Part shown: one piece after another, positions 7,078-13,589 of the stretch
Layout: every line of letters begins with the position of its first letter
Position numbering within the stretch: position 1 is the first letter of the stretch
NCBI GenBank assembly: GCA_018725275.1
Contig: QLUC01000017.1
Coordinates: 1 to 18,543, forward strand
From: Bacillota bacterium
GTDB lineage: Bacteria; Bacillota; UBA994
Length of the DNA: 18,543 nt
Reading direction: 5' to 3'
Translations under genes and position numbers: made by a program
The notes under the pieces: generated by a model
What the model saw: only the letters and a program-made list of their open reading frames with translations
The model's database searches: none
What the model was told of the DNA's origin: nothing

Positions 7078-7606
7078 CTAACACACCTCCTTTGTCATTC
7101 AGCAGACGCCCCAATACAGCCAACCGCGGATCGACATCACGCATAGCGCAGTTGCATTCGGCTTCATTCAAATTTTTACCACAGAATGCGCACATACCTT
7201 GGCAATCAGGAGAACACCAGGCCCGCATTGGCAAATGCGCCAGAACCATCTCTGTGGCATATAACTCCAAGTTGATCATCCGGCGAGAACTATCCACGAA
7301 TGCAGAAACTAAGAAATCTTCGCTCTCCTCACCCTGCCCGAAAGGCCACCAAGCGTCCGCATAATCGCAATTTAGCGCGAATTCGGTCGGGGACAAACAA
7401 CGAGCACAAGAGACTACCCCCCGCCCCTGAATACGACCAAGTATGTCGATCTTCTCCCCCGAACGCACGAGCACAAAATCGACCTGGGTAGGCACGGTGG
7501 GGATGAAGGCATCGCCTTGCGACGTGAGCGGCAAAGGAGGCAAAATCACAGTATATTCTCTCGCCCCGTTTAAGTTACCGAGCTCATCTAGCGGTAGCCA
7601 CATCAT
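7034..7606 (-). CDS. DUF177 (YceD family) cysteine-rich protein
   Basis: DUF177 proteins are encoded next to rpmF in most bacteria and have been linked to 23S rRNA or L32 handling; the biochemistry is not settled. Paired cysteines are visible as CARC at 67-70. A C-terminal cluster, Cys131, 135, 139, 142, 151 and 153 within CSPDCQGMCAFCGKN and ECNC, looks able to bind zinc. The family motif DPRLAVLGRLL at 159-169 is present. After this motif the frame stays open for about 21 more codons and overlaps the first 44 bases of rpmF, giving a non-conserved tail ending NFKGSPR. The ATG follows GAGGTGATCAA, a very good ribosome binding site. A perfect consensus promoter lies directly upstream. Confidence 0.9.
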   Translation of the reverse strand: MMWLPLDELGNLNGAREYTVILPPLPLTSQGDAFIPTVPTQVDFVLVRSGEKIDILGRIQGRGVVSCARCLSPTEFALNCDYADAWWPFGQGEESEDFLVSAFVDSSRRMINLELYATEMVLAHLPMRAWCSPDCQGMCAFCGKNLNEAECNCAMRDVDPRLAVLGRLLNDKGGVLDGTTKEKNFKGSPR

Positions 7607-7621
7607 TTGATCACCTCATAG

Positions 7622-7650
7622 ATTATACACAGGGGCATAGGTGCTGTCAA
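7622..7650 (-). promoter_or_regulatory. Perfect consensus sigma-A promoter for DUF177-rpmF
   Basis: On the minus strand, TTGACA (7650-7645) and TATAAT (7627-7622) are separated by exactly 17 bases, a full match to the housekeeping promoter. The TGA inside TTGACA is the stop codon of ackA. The predicted start point falls around 7613-7616, within or at the edge of the DUF177 ribosome binding site, leaving a leader of roughly 7-10 bases. Confidence 0.88.
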
Positions 7651-8846
7651 ACCGAGCCAACAATGAATTTCGTATCCCTGGCAATGACGAGCTCCTCATT
7701 GGTGGGGATAAGGAGAACCCGTACCTTGGCGCTCGCGGTGCTCAGGTCCACCTCTTTGCCCCGCACTCTATTCTTGGCAGGATCAATTTCCACGCCCATA
7801 AAACCTAGGTGTTTGCAAACTTCGTCCCGCACTTCGGGCGAGTTCTCACCGAGACCGGCAGTAAAGACTATGGCATCAACCCCCCCAAGAGCAGCGGCAT
7901 AGGCACCCACATACTTGCGCACTCGATAGTAGTACATTTCTAACGCTAACTTCGACTTATGATCGCCCTGAGCGGCAGCATCCTCAATGACGCGGAAATC
8001 ACTGCTCACTTCAGAGAGAGCATTCATGCCACAACTCTTGTTGAGAAAGTTATTCACCTGTTCCGGGGACATTTGTTCCTTCTCCATGATAAAAGGAATT
8101 ATGGCCGGGTCGAGGTCGCCGGAGCGCGTGCCCATGATGAGCCCCTCTAGGGGAGTAAAGCCCATACTGGTATCCATGGACTTGCCGCCGCTAATAGCAG
8201 CCACCGAAGCGCCGTTACCGAGATGACAAGTAATGAGCTTTAACTCGTCAGCTGATTTCCCGAGCAATACAGCGGCCCTCTCGGTGACATAGCGATGCGA
8301 TGTCCCGTGGAAACCGTACCGGCGTATGCCGTACTTTTCATAATAGGTTTGCGGTAAGGCATAACGATAAGCGTATTCCGGCATGGTCTGGTGAAAGGCC
8401 GTGTCAAATACTGCAGCGTGTTTTACCGCCGGCATGAGCCTGCTGCAGACTTCAATGCCCATGATATTGGGCGGATTGTGCAGTGGGGCGAGAGCGATGC
8501 ATTCACGGAGTGCCTGCATAACCTCGGGCGTAATTAAGACGGAAGTCGCATATTTCTCGCCGGCGTGGACGACCCGGTGCCCCACCGCCTCAATTTCGGA
8601 CATGTCCTTCACCACACCGTGCTCGCCACTGGTAAGCGCCTCGATGACCAAGGTAATAGCTACCTCATGGTCCTTGATTGGAGTTTCCACCAAATGGTTG
8701 CTTTCTTCTCCCCGCCTATGTTTAAGAAAACTCCCCGGCAACCCTATTTTCTCTACCAAGCCCTTAGCGAGCACATCCTCTTTGGCCATATCGAAGACTT
8801 GGTACTTGAGAGATGAACTGCCGCAATTTATGACCAGAATTTTCAC
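7647..8846 (-). CDS. ackA: Acetate kinase
   Basis: Acetate kinase interconverts acetyl-phosphate plus ADP with acetate plus ATP. It is used in fermentation for substrate-level ATP synthesis or in acetate activation. Family motifs are the N-terminal MKILVINCGSSSLKYQVFD, then VGHRVVHAGEKY, FHGTSHRYV, CHLGNGASVAAI, the GTRSGDLDP loop and TAGLGENS, with NEEL near the C-terminus. The GTG at 8846 is chosen as start (399 residues): GAGGAGG lies eight bases before it and it gives the usual first residues. A TTG two codons earlier is only two bases from that site. No phosphotransacetylase gene is adjacent. The gene has its own promoter and lies between coaD and DUF177, its common position in this neighbourhood. 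Confidence 0.98.
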   Translation of the reverse strand: MKILVINCGSSSLKYQVFDMAKEDVLAKGLVEKIGLPGSFLKHRRGEESNHLVETPIKDHEVAITLVIEALTSGEHGVVKDMSEIEAVGHRVVHAGEKYATSVLITPEVMQALRECIALAPLHNPPNIMGIEVCSRLMPAVKHAAVFDTAFHQTMPEYAYRYALPQTYYEKYGIRRYGFHGTSHRYVTERAAVLLGKSADELKLITCHLGNGASVAAISGGKSMDTSMGFTPLEGLIMGTRSGDLDPAIIPFIMEKEQMSPEQVNNFLNKSCGMNALSEVSSDFRVIEDAAAQGDHKSKLALEMYYYRVRKYVGAYAAALGGVDAIVFTAGLGENSPEVRDEVCKHLGFMGVEIDPAKNRVRGKEVDLSTASAKVRVLLIPTNEELVIARDTKFIVGSV

Positions 8847-8881
8847 TGACAAAACCTCCTCGTAGCATAATGACCCTATTC

Positions 8882-8910
8882 ATTATATCTCCCACACAAC
8901 TACCTCACAA
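8882..8910 (-). promoter_or_regulatory. Sigma-A promoter for ackA
   Basis: On the minus strand, TTGTGA (8910-8905) and a perfect TATAAT (8887-8882) are separated by 17 bases. The predicted leader is about 29 bases before the GTG at 8846 and includes the GAGGAGG ribosome binding site. Confidence 0.75.
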
Positions 8911-9024
8911 GGAGGAGGATGACTGGCCAGAATAGCCATGATGGGTACGCATATACTGTAGCAACGCGCGTGGTCACGTAAGAAAGCGATGCTTGATGAA
9001 ATAGAGAATGAGGGAGGATAAAAA

Positions 9025-9513
9025 TTAGTTTTTGGCGCGTGAAAGCCTAATTTCCACCGCCTCTGCCACCACTGCGGGGACCAACTCGTCAATAGGTCCC
9101 CCTAAGCGCGCCACCTCCTTGACGAGGGAAGACGATAAATAAGAGAACCTATTATTAGTCATCATGAACAAGGTCTCAATGGAACTATCGAGGGTGCGGT
9201 TCATCAGCGCCATCTGAAATTCGTATTCAAAATCAGAAATAGCACGCAGGCCTTTAATCACGACCGAGGCTTTAAGTTGATGCATATAGTCTGTCAAGAG
9301 GCCTTCAAAATGATCAACAGTTACGTTTGGCAGGTGGGCGGTGACATGCCTTAGCAAACGCACACGTTCTCCGACAGAGAACATGGCGTCTTTGGAGGGG
9401 TTTTTTACTACAGCGACAACCACGGCATCGAAAGTGCGGGAGGCCCTTTCAATGATGTCGAGGTGCCCATTAGTTACCGGGTCGAAACTCCCGGGGTACA
9501 CTGTTTTTATCAA
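9025..9513 (-). CDS. coaD: Phosphopantetheine adenylyltransferase
   Basis: CoaD transfers AMP from ATP to 4'-phosphopantetheine, the penultimate step of coenzyme A synthesis. The 162-residue protein is the usual length. The nucleotidyltransferase motif TNGH is at 14-17 after YPGSFDPV. The loop KGLRAISDFEYE spans 87-98 and SYLSSSLVKEVA spans 124-135. The start is a TTG at 9513 with AGGAGGG about nine bases upstream; no ATG fits the N-terminus. It follows rsmD by 29 bases, a pairing common across bacteria, and is probably cotranscribed with it. Only a weak A/T hairpin (AAAAA-CTAA-TTTTT) follows the gene. The 178 bases between coaD and the ackA start hold the ackA promoter and no gene I can support. 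Confidence 0.97.
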   Translation of the reverse strand: MIKTVYPGSFDPVTNGHLDIIERASRTFDAVVVAVVKNPSKDAMFSVGERVRLLRHVTAHLPNVTVDHFEGLLTDYMHQLKASVVIKGLRAISDFEYEFQMALMNRTLDSSIETLFMMTNNRFSYLSSSLVKEVARLGGPIDELVPAVVAEAVEIRLSRAKN

Positions 9514-9542
9514 GAACTATCCCTCCTGGCTCTAACCTTCCG

Positions 9543-10118
9543 TCACTTCGCACCCTCTGGCACTTCTTGTTGGTCTAGGATGAAGAAGGACATTTGTGTT
9601 TGCCCATATTTTTTTGTCCTAGTTAGCCGTAGGCTGCCCGGTGCTACCAGCACCTGCTCCTTCGTAAAATGTTCGATGACCAAATGCCCACCTGGTGCAA
9701 GCAAGGAGTGTAGTCCAACTAAGATGAGAATCTCGCTTGGGTAGCCCTTCCCGTAAGGTGGGTCGGCAAAAATAATATCGAAGCTTTCTCCCTCCAGACG
9801 AGGAAGTATTTTGCCAAATTCCCCTACTATCACTTCAAACGAAGCATCTGTCGTCCCGAGCGCCTGTCGATTTGCCATGATAAGCTGCGCGGCCTCCTGG
9901 GAACGCTCGATGGCCTTAACCAAAAGTGCGCCGCGCGAGAGAGCCTCTAAACCCATCGCCCCTGTTCCTGCGCAGATGTCAAGAAACCTAGCCCCTTCAA
10001 TATGAGGGGCGAGGCTAGAGAATACCGCACCACGGGCCTTGTCGGAAGTGGGCCTGATTGGCAACTTGCCGTTCATTTGAATAGCGCGCCCACCGAAAAC
10101 ACCCGAAATTATGCGCAT
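9543..10118 (-). CDS. rsmD: 16S rRNA guanine-N2 methyltransferase RsmD
   Basis: RsmD methylates G966 (E. coli numbering) of 16S rRNA using S-adenosylmethionine. From the chosen ATG the protein has 191 residues and begins MRIISGVFGGRAI, the family's usual start. The SAM-binding motif LDICAGTGAMGLEAL is at 46-60 and the catalytic DPPYG at 119-123. The frame stays open for 65 more codons upstream, but that segment is unlike RsmD and crosses the preceding terminator, so the short form is preferred. The ribosome binding site is not ideal: GAGG is only two bases away and GGAG twelve bases away. recG, often found upstream of rsmD, is absent; a SASP-like gene is there instead. Confidence 0.95.
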   Translation of the reverse strand: MRIISGVFGGRAIQMNGKLPIRPTSDKARGAVFSSLAPHIEGARFLDICAGTGAMGLEALSRGALLVKAIERSQEAAQLIMANRQALGTTDASFEVIVGEFGKILPRLEGESFDIIFADPPYGKGYPSEILILVGLHSLLAPGGHLVIEHFTKEQVLVAPGSLRLTRTKKYGQTQMSFFILDQQEVPEGAK

Positions 10119-10166
10119 AACCTCATCTAGCTCCAATCGCCCTGTGAAATTATTCTTGCCCCTTTG

Positions 10167-10195
10167 AGTATACGAGAACTCGGCAGGCAACACAA
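10167..10195 (-). promoter_or_regulatory. Possible sigma-A promoter for rsmD-coaD
   Basis: On the minus strand, TTGTGT (10195-10190) and TATACT (10172-10167) are 17 bases apart. The -10 matches at 5 of 6 positions and the -35 at 3 of 6. It lies between the upstream terminator and the rsmD start, where a promoter is expected, and would give a leader of about 40 bases. Confidence 0.42.
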
Positions 10196-10216
10196 TATTT
10201 ACGAACAAGGAGCTAA

Positions 10217-10246
10217 CAAAAGAAAGCGGACCTTCGTCCGCTTTCT
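10217..10246 (-). terminator. Rho-independent terminator of the SASP-like gene
   Basis: The arms AGAAAGCGGAC and GTCCGCTTTCT pair perfectly (11 bp) around a four-base loop. On the minus strand the stem runs into TTTCTTTTGTT. It begins about 20 bases past the stop of the 33-codon SASP-like gene and precedes rsmD. Confidence 0.85.
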
Positions 10247-10266
10247 CAAATATGGTGAGATGTCTA

Positions 10267-10368
10267 CTAGCGATTAGTGCCACGGCCAGCGAGAGAACGC
10301 TCAGCCATTTCAATCATTTTGCGAACCATATGGCCGCCGATGGCACCGGAATCGCTACCTTTTGTCAT
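10267..10368 (-). CDS. Very short alpha/beta-type SASP-like protein
   Basis: Alpha/beta-type small acid-soluble spore proteins coat DNA in the forespore and protect it from UV and heat. They are usually 60-90 residues, with two conserved segments. This 33-residue product contains only the second: SGAIGGHMVRKMIEMAERSL (7-26) matches the family's 'G-x-V/I-G-G-x-M-V-(K/R)' helix and its 'MAE' extension. The first segment, with the germination-protease site, is absent, and the upstream DNA does not encode it. The gene looks intact: an ATG with AGGTGA seven bases upstream, a TAG stop, its own terminator, and a sigma-G-like promoter. A SASP gene just before rsmD is, from memory, also seen in some Peptococcaceae. 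Whether so short a protein binds DNA is unknown. Confidence 0.8.
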   Translation of the reverse strand: MTKGSDSGAIGGHMVRKMIEMAERSLAGRGTNR

Positions 10369-10426
10369 CTTGATTCACCTACTTTAGTTATATTGTGCAG
10401 GAAACATTACAACATCATGCCGATTG

Positions 10427-10455
10427 TAGTATGCGACAACCGCGCGGGACTATGC
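10427..10455 (-). promoter_or_regulatory. Sigma-G-like (forespore) promoter for the SASP-like gene
   Basis: On the minus strand, GCATA (10455-10451) fits the sigma-G -35 pattern G-H-A-T-R. CATACTA (10433-10427) fits the -10 pattern CAT-W-M-TA. The spacer is 17 bases, in the usual range. The predicted leader to the ATG at 10368 is about 50 bases. The downstream gene being SASP-like makes the match more credible. Confidence 0.62.
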
Positions 10456-10497
10456 CTAGTATTGTTTTCCTGCTATCAGTCTAGGTAATTTTTCCTT

Positions 10498-12135
10498 CTA
10501 TTCCACCGCTAAGAGATAGTAATAAAATGGCTGACCACCTTGAAAGAAGTCTAATTGACAATTAGGGTACTGCTCCTTGATGGTCTCGGCGAGGGCGCGA
10601 GCACTTGTCTCTTCAACATCAGCTCCGTAAAATAGCGAGATAACCCCATCATTCTCCGTAACCGTTTTCGCGAGTATCTCGAGAGCTACTTGGGTTGGGT
10701 CTTGACCAACGGCGGCGATGCCCACGTCGTTCAAGCCAATGATATCGCCTTCTTTGATTGGTCCAATATCTCCATTATAAGCTTTGACCGCATAGGTCAC
10801 TTGGCAGGTCTTGACTGCTTGCATGCGTCGCGCCATGGACAGAGCAACCCGCTCTAGGTCTTCCGCGGAGTCCTCATAGGACAACATGGCCGCAAGCCCT
10901 TGGGGTATGGTGCAACTTCCGACCACCCTGATTTCCTTTTCGGTAAGTTCTTTCACCTGTTCCGCCGCCATGATGATGTTCTTGTTGTTTGGCAACAAGA
11001 TAACCTTGTCGCAAGCGAGACTATTGGCTGCGGCAGCTAAATCTTCCGTGCTAGGGTTCATGGTCTGCCCACCCTCTACGATGACGTCCACACCCAAGCT
11101 TCTCATTACCGCGGCTATTCCGGCCCCAGCAGCCACTGCCACCACGCCAATCTCCTTGCCTTCACCGGGGCGAACTACGGGCATTGCCTCCACTACCCAT
11201 TGCGTCTCGGCATGCTGTTCCTTCATGTTTTCTATCTTAATACCACTAAGTTCCCCATGTATCAGGGCAATTTCCATCGCCCGACCCGGGTTGTTGGTGT
11301 GGAGGTGCACCTTGATGACCGAACTGTCACCGACGACCAGCAAAGAATCACCCAATGTTTCAAAATGTGGGCGCAATTCATCCTCGTCAATATCAGGCTT
11401 CATGATGAGGAATTCGGTGCAATAGAGAAAATGAATGACGTCGGAAACAACCGGTTGTGCCCCAAATCTAGGCTCAGGAGCTGCCGGTAGCAGGTTCGTT
11501 GCATCGAGTTCCACCGTCTGTCCAAGCAATGCTAAGAGAAACCCACGGTAGATATAAACCAAGCCCTGCCCGCCGGCATCTACCACACCGGCCCTCTTTA
11601 ACACAGGCAACAAGTCTGGGGTTTTGGCCAAGGTTTTCTCGGCTTGTTCAATAATTGAGCGCATTAACTTGGCTAGGTCCGCCTCTTGGCGGGCCTTAAG
11701 CTGCGCAACCTTCGCCGCCTCCTTGGCGACAGTGAGGATGGTGCCTTCAACCGGCCGCCCTACCGCTTTGTAGGCCGTGTCTACGCCGGCAGCTAAGGCC
11801 ATGGCAAAGTCCTGGCCACCAATGACATCCTTGCGTTCTAATGACTTGGCAAAACCTCGGAATAGCTGGGACAAGATTACGCCGGAGTTGCCCCTTGCCC
11901 CCATGAGAGAGCCCGAAGCAACGGCTTGAGCGACTTGGCCGCAAGTAGTAAGGCCGGGTTTGTCAATTGCCTTGAGCACCGCCTGCAAGGTAAGATTCAT
12001 ATTTGTGCCGGTATCACCGTCGGGAACTGGAAATACATTAAGCGCATCCACTTGTTCTCTGTTTCTTTCTAAGTTCCTCGTACCAGAAATAAACATTTGC
12101 CTGAGGAGCGCGGCATCGATATGCTTAGCTGTCAA
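10498..12135 (-). CDS. fakA: FakA (DhaL-fold fatty acid kinase, YloV family)
   Basis: FakA phosphorylates a fatty acid held by a FakB (DegV-family) protein, giving acyl-phosphate for PlsX or PlsY. The 545-residue protein is the usual length. Its N-terminal DhaL-like domain carries the nucleotide/Mg motif FPVPDGDTGTNMN at 35-47 and the ASGSLMGARGNSGVILSQLF region. A middle domain (about 230-320) links to the C-terminal domain, which contains GGQTMNPSTEDL and LLPNNKNI. The start is a TTG at 12135 with AGGAGG and eight-base spacing. It follows the Asp23-like gene by 13 bases, the conserved yloU-yloV pair. A DegV protein, PlsX and ACP in the same window complete the known fatty-acid activation route. 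No clear terminator follows. Confidence 0.95.
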   Translation of the reverse strand: MTAKHIDAALLRQMFISGTRNLERNREQVDALNVFPVPDGDTGTNMNLTLQAVLKAIDKPGLTTCGQVAQAVASGSLMGARGNSGVILSQLFRGFAKSLERKDVIGGQDFAMALAAGVDTAYKAVGRPVEGTILTVAKEAAKVAQLKARQEADLAKLMRSIIEQAEKTLAKTPDLLPVLKRAGVVDAGGQGLVYIYRGFLLALLGQTVELDATNLLPAAPEPRFGAQPVVSDVIHFLYCTEFLIMKPDIDEDELRPHFETLGDSLLVVGDSSVIKVHLHTNNPGRAMEIALIHGELSGIKIENMKEQHAETQWVVEAMPVVRPGEGKEIGVVAVAAGAGIAAVMRSLGVDVIVEGGQTMNPSTEDLAAAANSLACDKVILLPNNKNIIMAAEQVKELTEKEIRVVGSCTIPQGLAAMLSYEDSAEDLERVALSMARRMQAVKTCQVTYAVKAYNGDIGPIKEGDIIGLNDVGIAAVGQDPTQVALEILAKTVTENDGVISLFYGADVEETSARALAETIKEQYPNCQLDFFQGGQPFYYYLLAVE

Positions 12136-12148
12136 CTACTTTCCTCCT

Positions 12149-12514
12149 CTACTTGCCGTCGTTAACGCGCACACCTTGGACATTCACGTTAACGTGCTCG
12201 ACAGGCATACCAACCGTTGTTTCTACAACATACTTGACTTTTTCCATGATGTTTTGCGCTACTTCCGAAATTTTGGTCCCATAACCCACAATGACAAATA
12301 AATCTATGATGACAGACCCGCCCTTGATGCGCACTTCTACTCCTCGCGATAAATTTTCCTTTTTGAGCAACTCAATAAACCCATCACGAATACGGCTACG
12401 CGAACACATCCCGACCAGGCCATAACACTCAAGGGCTGCTACACCCGCGACTATAGAGACCGCTTCTTCGGAAATGATGACTTTGCCGTACTCGGTTAGA
12501 ATTGTCTGGCTCAC
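12149..12514 (-). CDS. yloU: Asp23/Gls24 family protein
   Basis: This is a 121-residue cytoplasmic protein of the Asp23/Gls24 family, whose members are alkaline- or envelope-stress-associated; Staphylococcus Asp23 is membrane-anchored through a partner. Visible features are the N-terminal GKVIISEEAVSIVAGVAALE, the central RIKGGSVIIDLFVIVGYG and the C-terminal HVNVNVQGVRV, all typical. There is no signal peptide or membrane segment. The start is a GTG at 12514 with AAAGGAGG about seven bases upstream. It lies directly before fakA, as in B. subtilis, and diverges from rpmB. Its exact role is unknown. I found no convincing sigma-A promoter for it in the 154 bases up to rpmB. Confidence 0.93.
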   Translation of the reverse strand: MSQTILTEYGKVIISEEAVSIVAGVAALECYGLVGMCSRSRIRDGFIELLKKENLSRGVEVRIKGGSVIIDLFVIVGYGTKISEVAQNIMEKVKYVVETTVGMPVEHVNVNVQGVRVNDGK

Positions 12515-12610
12515 GAGTCTTCCTCCTTTTGTCCACGTACAACTATTTATTATTCGACTGACTTGCGTTTATTCCTGCCTGTTGCGTCCTGTTTAACTAT
12601 GGTTACGACC

Positions 12611-12640
12611 TTGCCAGTCGCTCTAATCATGTGGTAGAAT
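12611..12640 (+). promoter_or_regulatory. Sigma-A promoter for rpmB
   Basis: TTGCCA (12611-12616) and TAGAAT (12635-12640) are 18 bases apart, each matching consensus at 5 of 6 positions. The predicted leader is about 22 bases and contains the AAAGGAGG site of rpmB. Confidence 0.72.
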
Positions 12641-12668
12641 TACTTGCGTGAAAAGGAGGTGCGGTCAA

Positions 12669-12869
12669 ATGCATAGATGCGAGGTTTGTAACAAAAACAA
12701 GTCCTCTGGCAATAAATTGAGCTACAAGGGTTCTCAGCTCACAAAGCGCAGCAAACGCACACGATTCCCCAATGTGCAACGAGTCAGAGTAGTAGTGAAC
12801 GGAACCCCAATGCGCCAAAACGTGTGTACAACATGTCTTAAGTCAAATCGTGTCACTCGCGCCATATAG
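12669..12869 (+). CDS. rpmB: 50S ribosomal protein L28
   Basis: L28 is a small basic protein of the large ribosomal subunit. The ATG at 12669, nine bases after AAAGGAGG, gives 66 residues starting MHRCEVCNKNKSSGN, matching the family's 'CEVCGKGPxxGN' start. The frame opens at an earlier GTG (12648), but that codon lies at the ribosome binding site itself and is rejected. The segment TKRSKRTRFPNVQRVRV is typical. The cysteine pairs CEVC (4-7) and CTTC (53-56) show the zinc-binding form, matching the zinc form of L32 in this window. It is the only plus-strand gene here and has its own promoter and terminator; divergence from yloU is common in Firmicutes. Confidence 0.97.
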   Translation: MHRCEVCNKNKSSGNKLSYKGSQLTKRSKRTRFPNVQRVRVVVNGTPMRQNVCTTCLKSNRVTRAI

Positions 12870-12907
12870 AAAAAAAGCTGACTCACCAACATGAGTTAGC
12901 TTTTTTT
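12870..12907. terminator. Bidirectional terminator between rpmB and rpe
   Basis: The arms GCTGACTCA and TGAGTTAGC (one G-T wobble) enclose a six-base loop and are flanked by seven A residues on the left and seven T residues on the right. The structure can therefore terminate rpmB on the plus strand and the rsgA-rpe transcript on the minus strand. It starts directly after the rpmB stop and lies 17 bases past the rpe stop. Confidence 0.92.
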
Positions 12908-12923
12908 ATTGGGCGGCCTAGCA

Positions 12924-13589
12924 CTATTCGAGCCCTCTGGTGCGATCCTGTTGCAAGGCTCGTGCAAAAGCCGCACGGTCAGGGCTCTGGAAAAAGGAAG
13001 CGCCCGCCACTAAATGCGTGGCTCCCTCCCTCACTGCCGCTCGACCCGAATCTAGCGTGATGCCGCCGTCAACCTGGATGCTGAGCGGTCGATTTCTGGA
13101 AATGGCCATCTCACTTATGGCCGCAATTTTTGGCAACATCGTACTGATAAACTGTTGCCCGCCAAAACCGGGGTTGACCGTCATAACTAACACCATATCT
13201 AAGTCTGGCATGACATATTTTAGAACCTCGGGAGAAGTGGCTGGGTTTATGGACACGCCAGCCTGACACCCCAATTCCTTGATGCGATAGATTAGGCGAT
13301 GCAGATGATTTGTAGCCTCATAATGCACGGTGATAAACTCTGGCTTCATGAGCGCCAGGTCGACTATATAACGCTCCGGTTCTGTCACCATAAGATGACA
13401 GTCGAACTTAAGCTGCCCATAGCGTTTGACCGCGTGCACCATGTTTAACCCATAAGAGAGATTGGGCACAAAGTGTCCGTCCATAACATCTAGATGCACA
13501 GAGTCTAGCCCAGCTTGCACCACAGATTCAAATTCCTCATGCAGAAACAAAAGGTCGGCTGCCAAGACCGAGGGGGAAACTACTATCAC
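12924..13589 (-). CDS. rpe: Ribulose-phosphate 3-epimerase
   Basis: Rpe interconverts D-ribulose 5-phosphate and D-xylulose 5-phosphate in the pentose phosphate pathway. The 221-residue TIM-barrel protein has all metal and catalytic residues: Ser5 in SPSVLAADLL, His33 and Asp35 in VHLDVMDGHFVPN, His65 in FDCHLMV, and Asp174 in QVDGGI. The phosphate-binding VNPGFGGQ is at 138-145. The GTG start overlaps the rsgA stop by four bases (GTGA), so translation of the two is probably coupled. Its position after rsgA is conserved in Firmicutes. The bidirectional terminator follows. Confidence 0.98.
   Translation of the reverse strand: MIVVSPSVLAADLLFLHEEFESVVQAGLDSVHLDVMDGHFVPNLSYGLNMVHAVKRYGQLKFDCHLMVTEPERYIVDLALMKPEFITVHYEATNHLHRLIYRIKELGCQAGVSINPATSPEVLKYVMPDLDMVLVMTVNPGFGGQQFISTMLPKIAAISEMAISRNRPLSIQVDGGITLDSGRAAVREGATHLVAGASFFQSPDRAAFARALQQDRTRGLE

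Noticed and set aside
8911..8983. Plus-strand mini-frame of 20 codons after AAGGAGGAGG in the coaD-ackA gap
   Set aside because: The ATG directly abuts the purine run with no spacing, and the peptide has no recognisable feature; on the coding strand the same run is a pyrimidine stretch upstream of ackA.
8883..9092. Open frame of 69 codons on the minus strand between coaD and ackA
   Set aside because: It starts inside coaD in another frame, has no ribosome binding site, resembles no family and runs through the ackA promoter.
10119..10313. N-terminal extension of rsmD by 65 codons
   Set aside because: The extension is unlike RsmD, crosses the 10217-10246 terminator and overlaps the end of the SASP-like gene; MRIISG at 10118 is the family start.
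10455..10495. Inverted CCTAG...CTAGG pair after fakA as a terminator
   Set aside because: Only five base pairs around a long loop with no T tract; too weak to call.
10886..11425. Plus-strand frame of 179 codons inside fakA
   Set aside because: Antisense shadow of a clearly coding minus-strand frame, with no ribosome binding site or family resemblance.
12648..12668. Longer rpmB starting at GTG 12648
   Set aside because: The codon lies in the ribosome binding site region and upstream residues do not match L28; ATG 12669 has ideal spacing.
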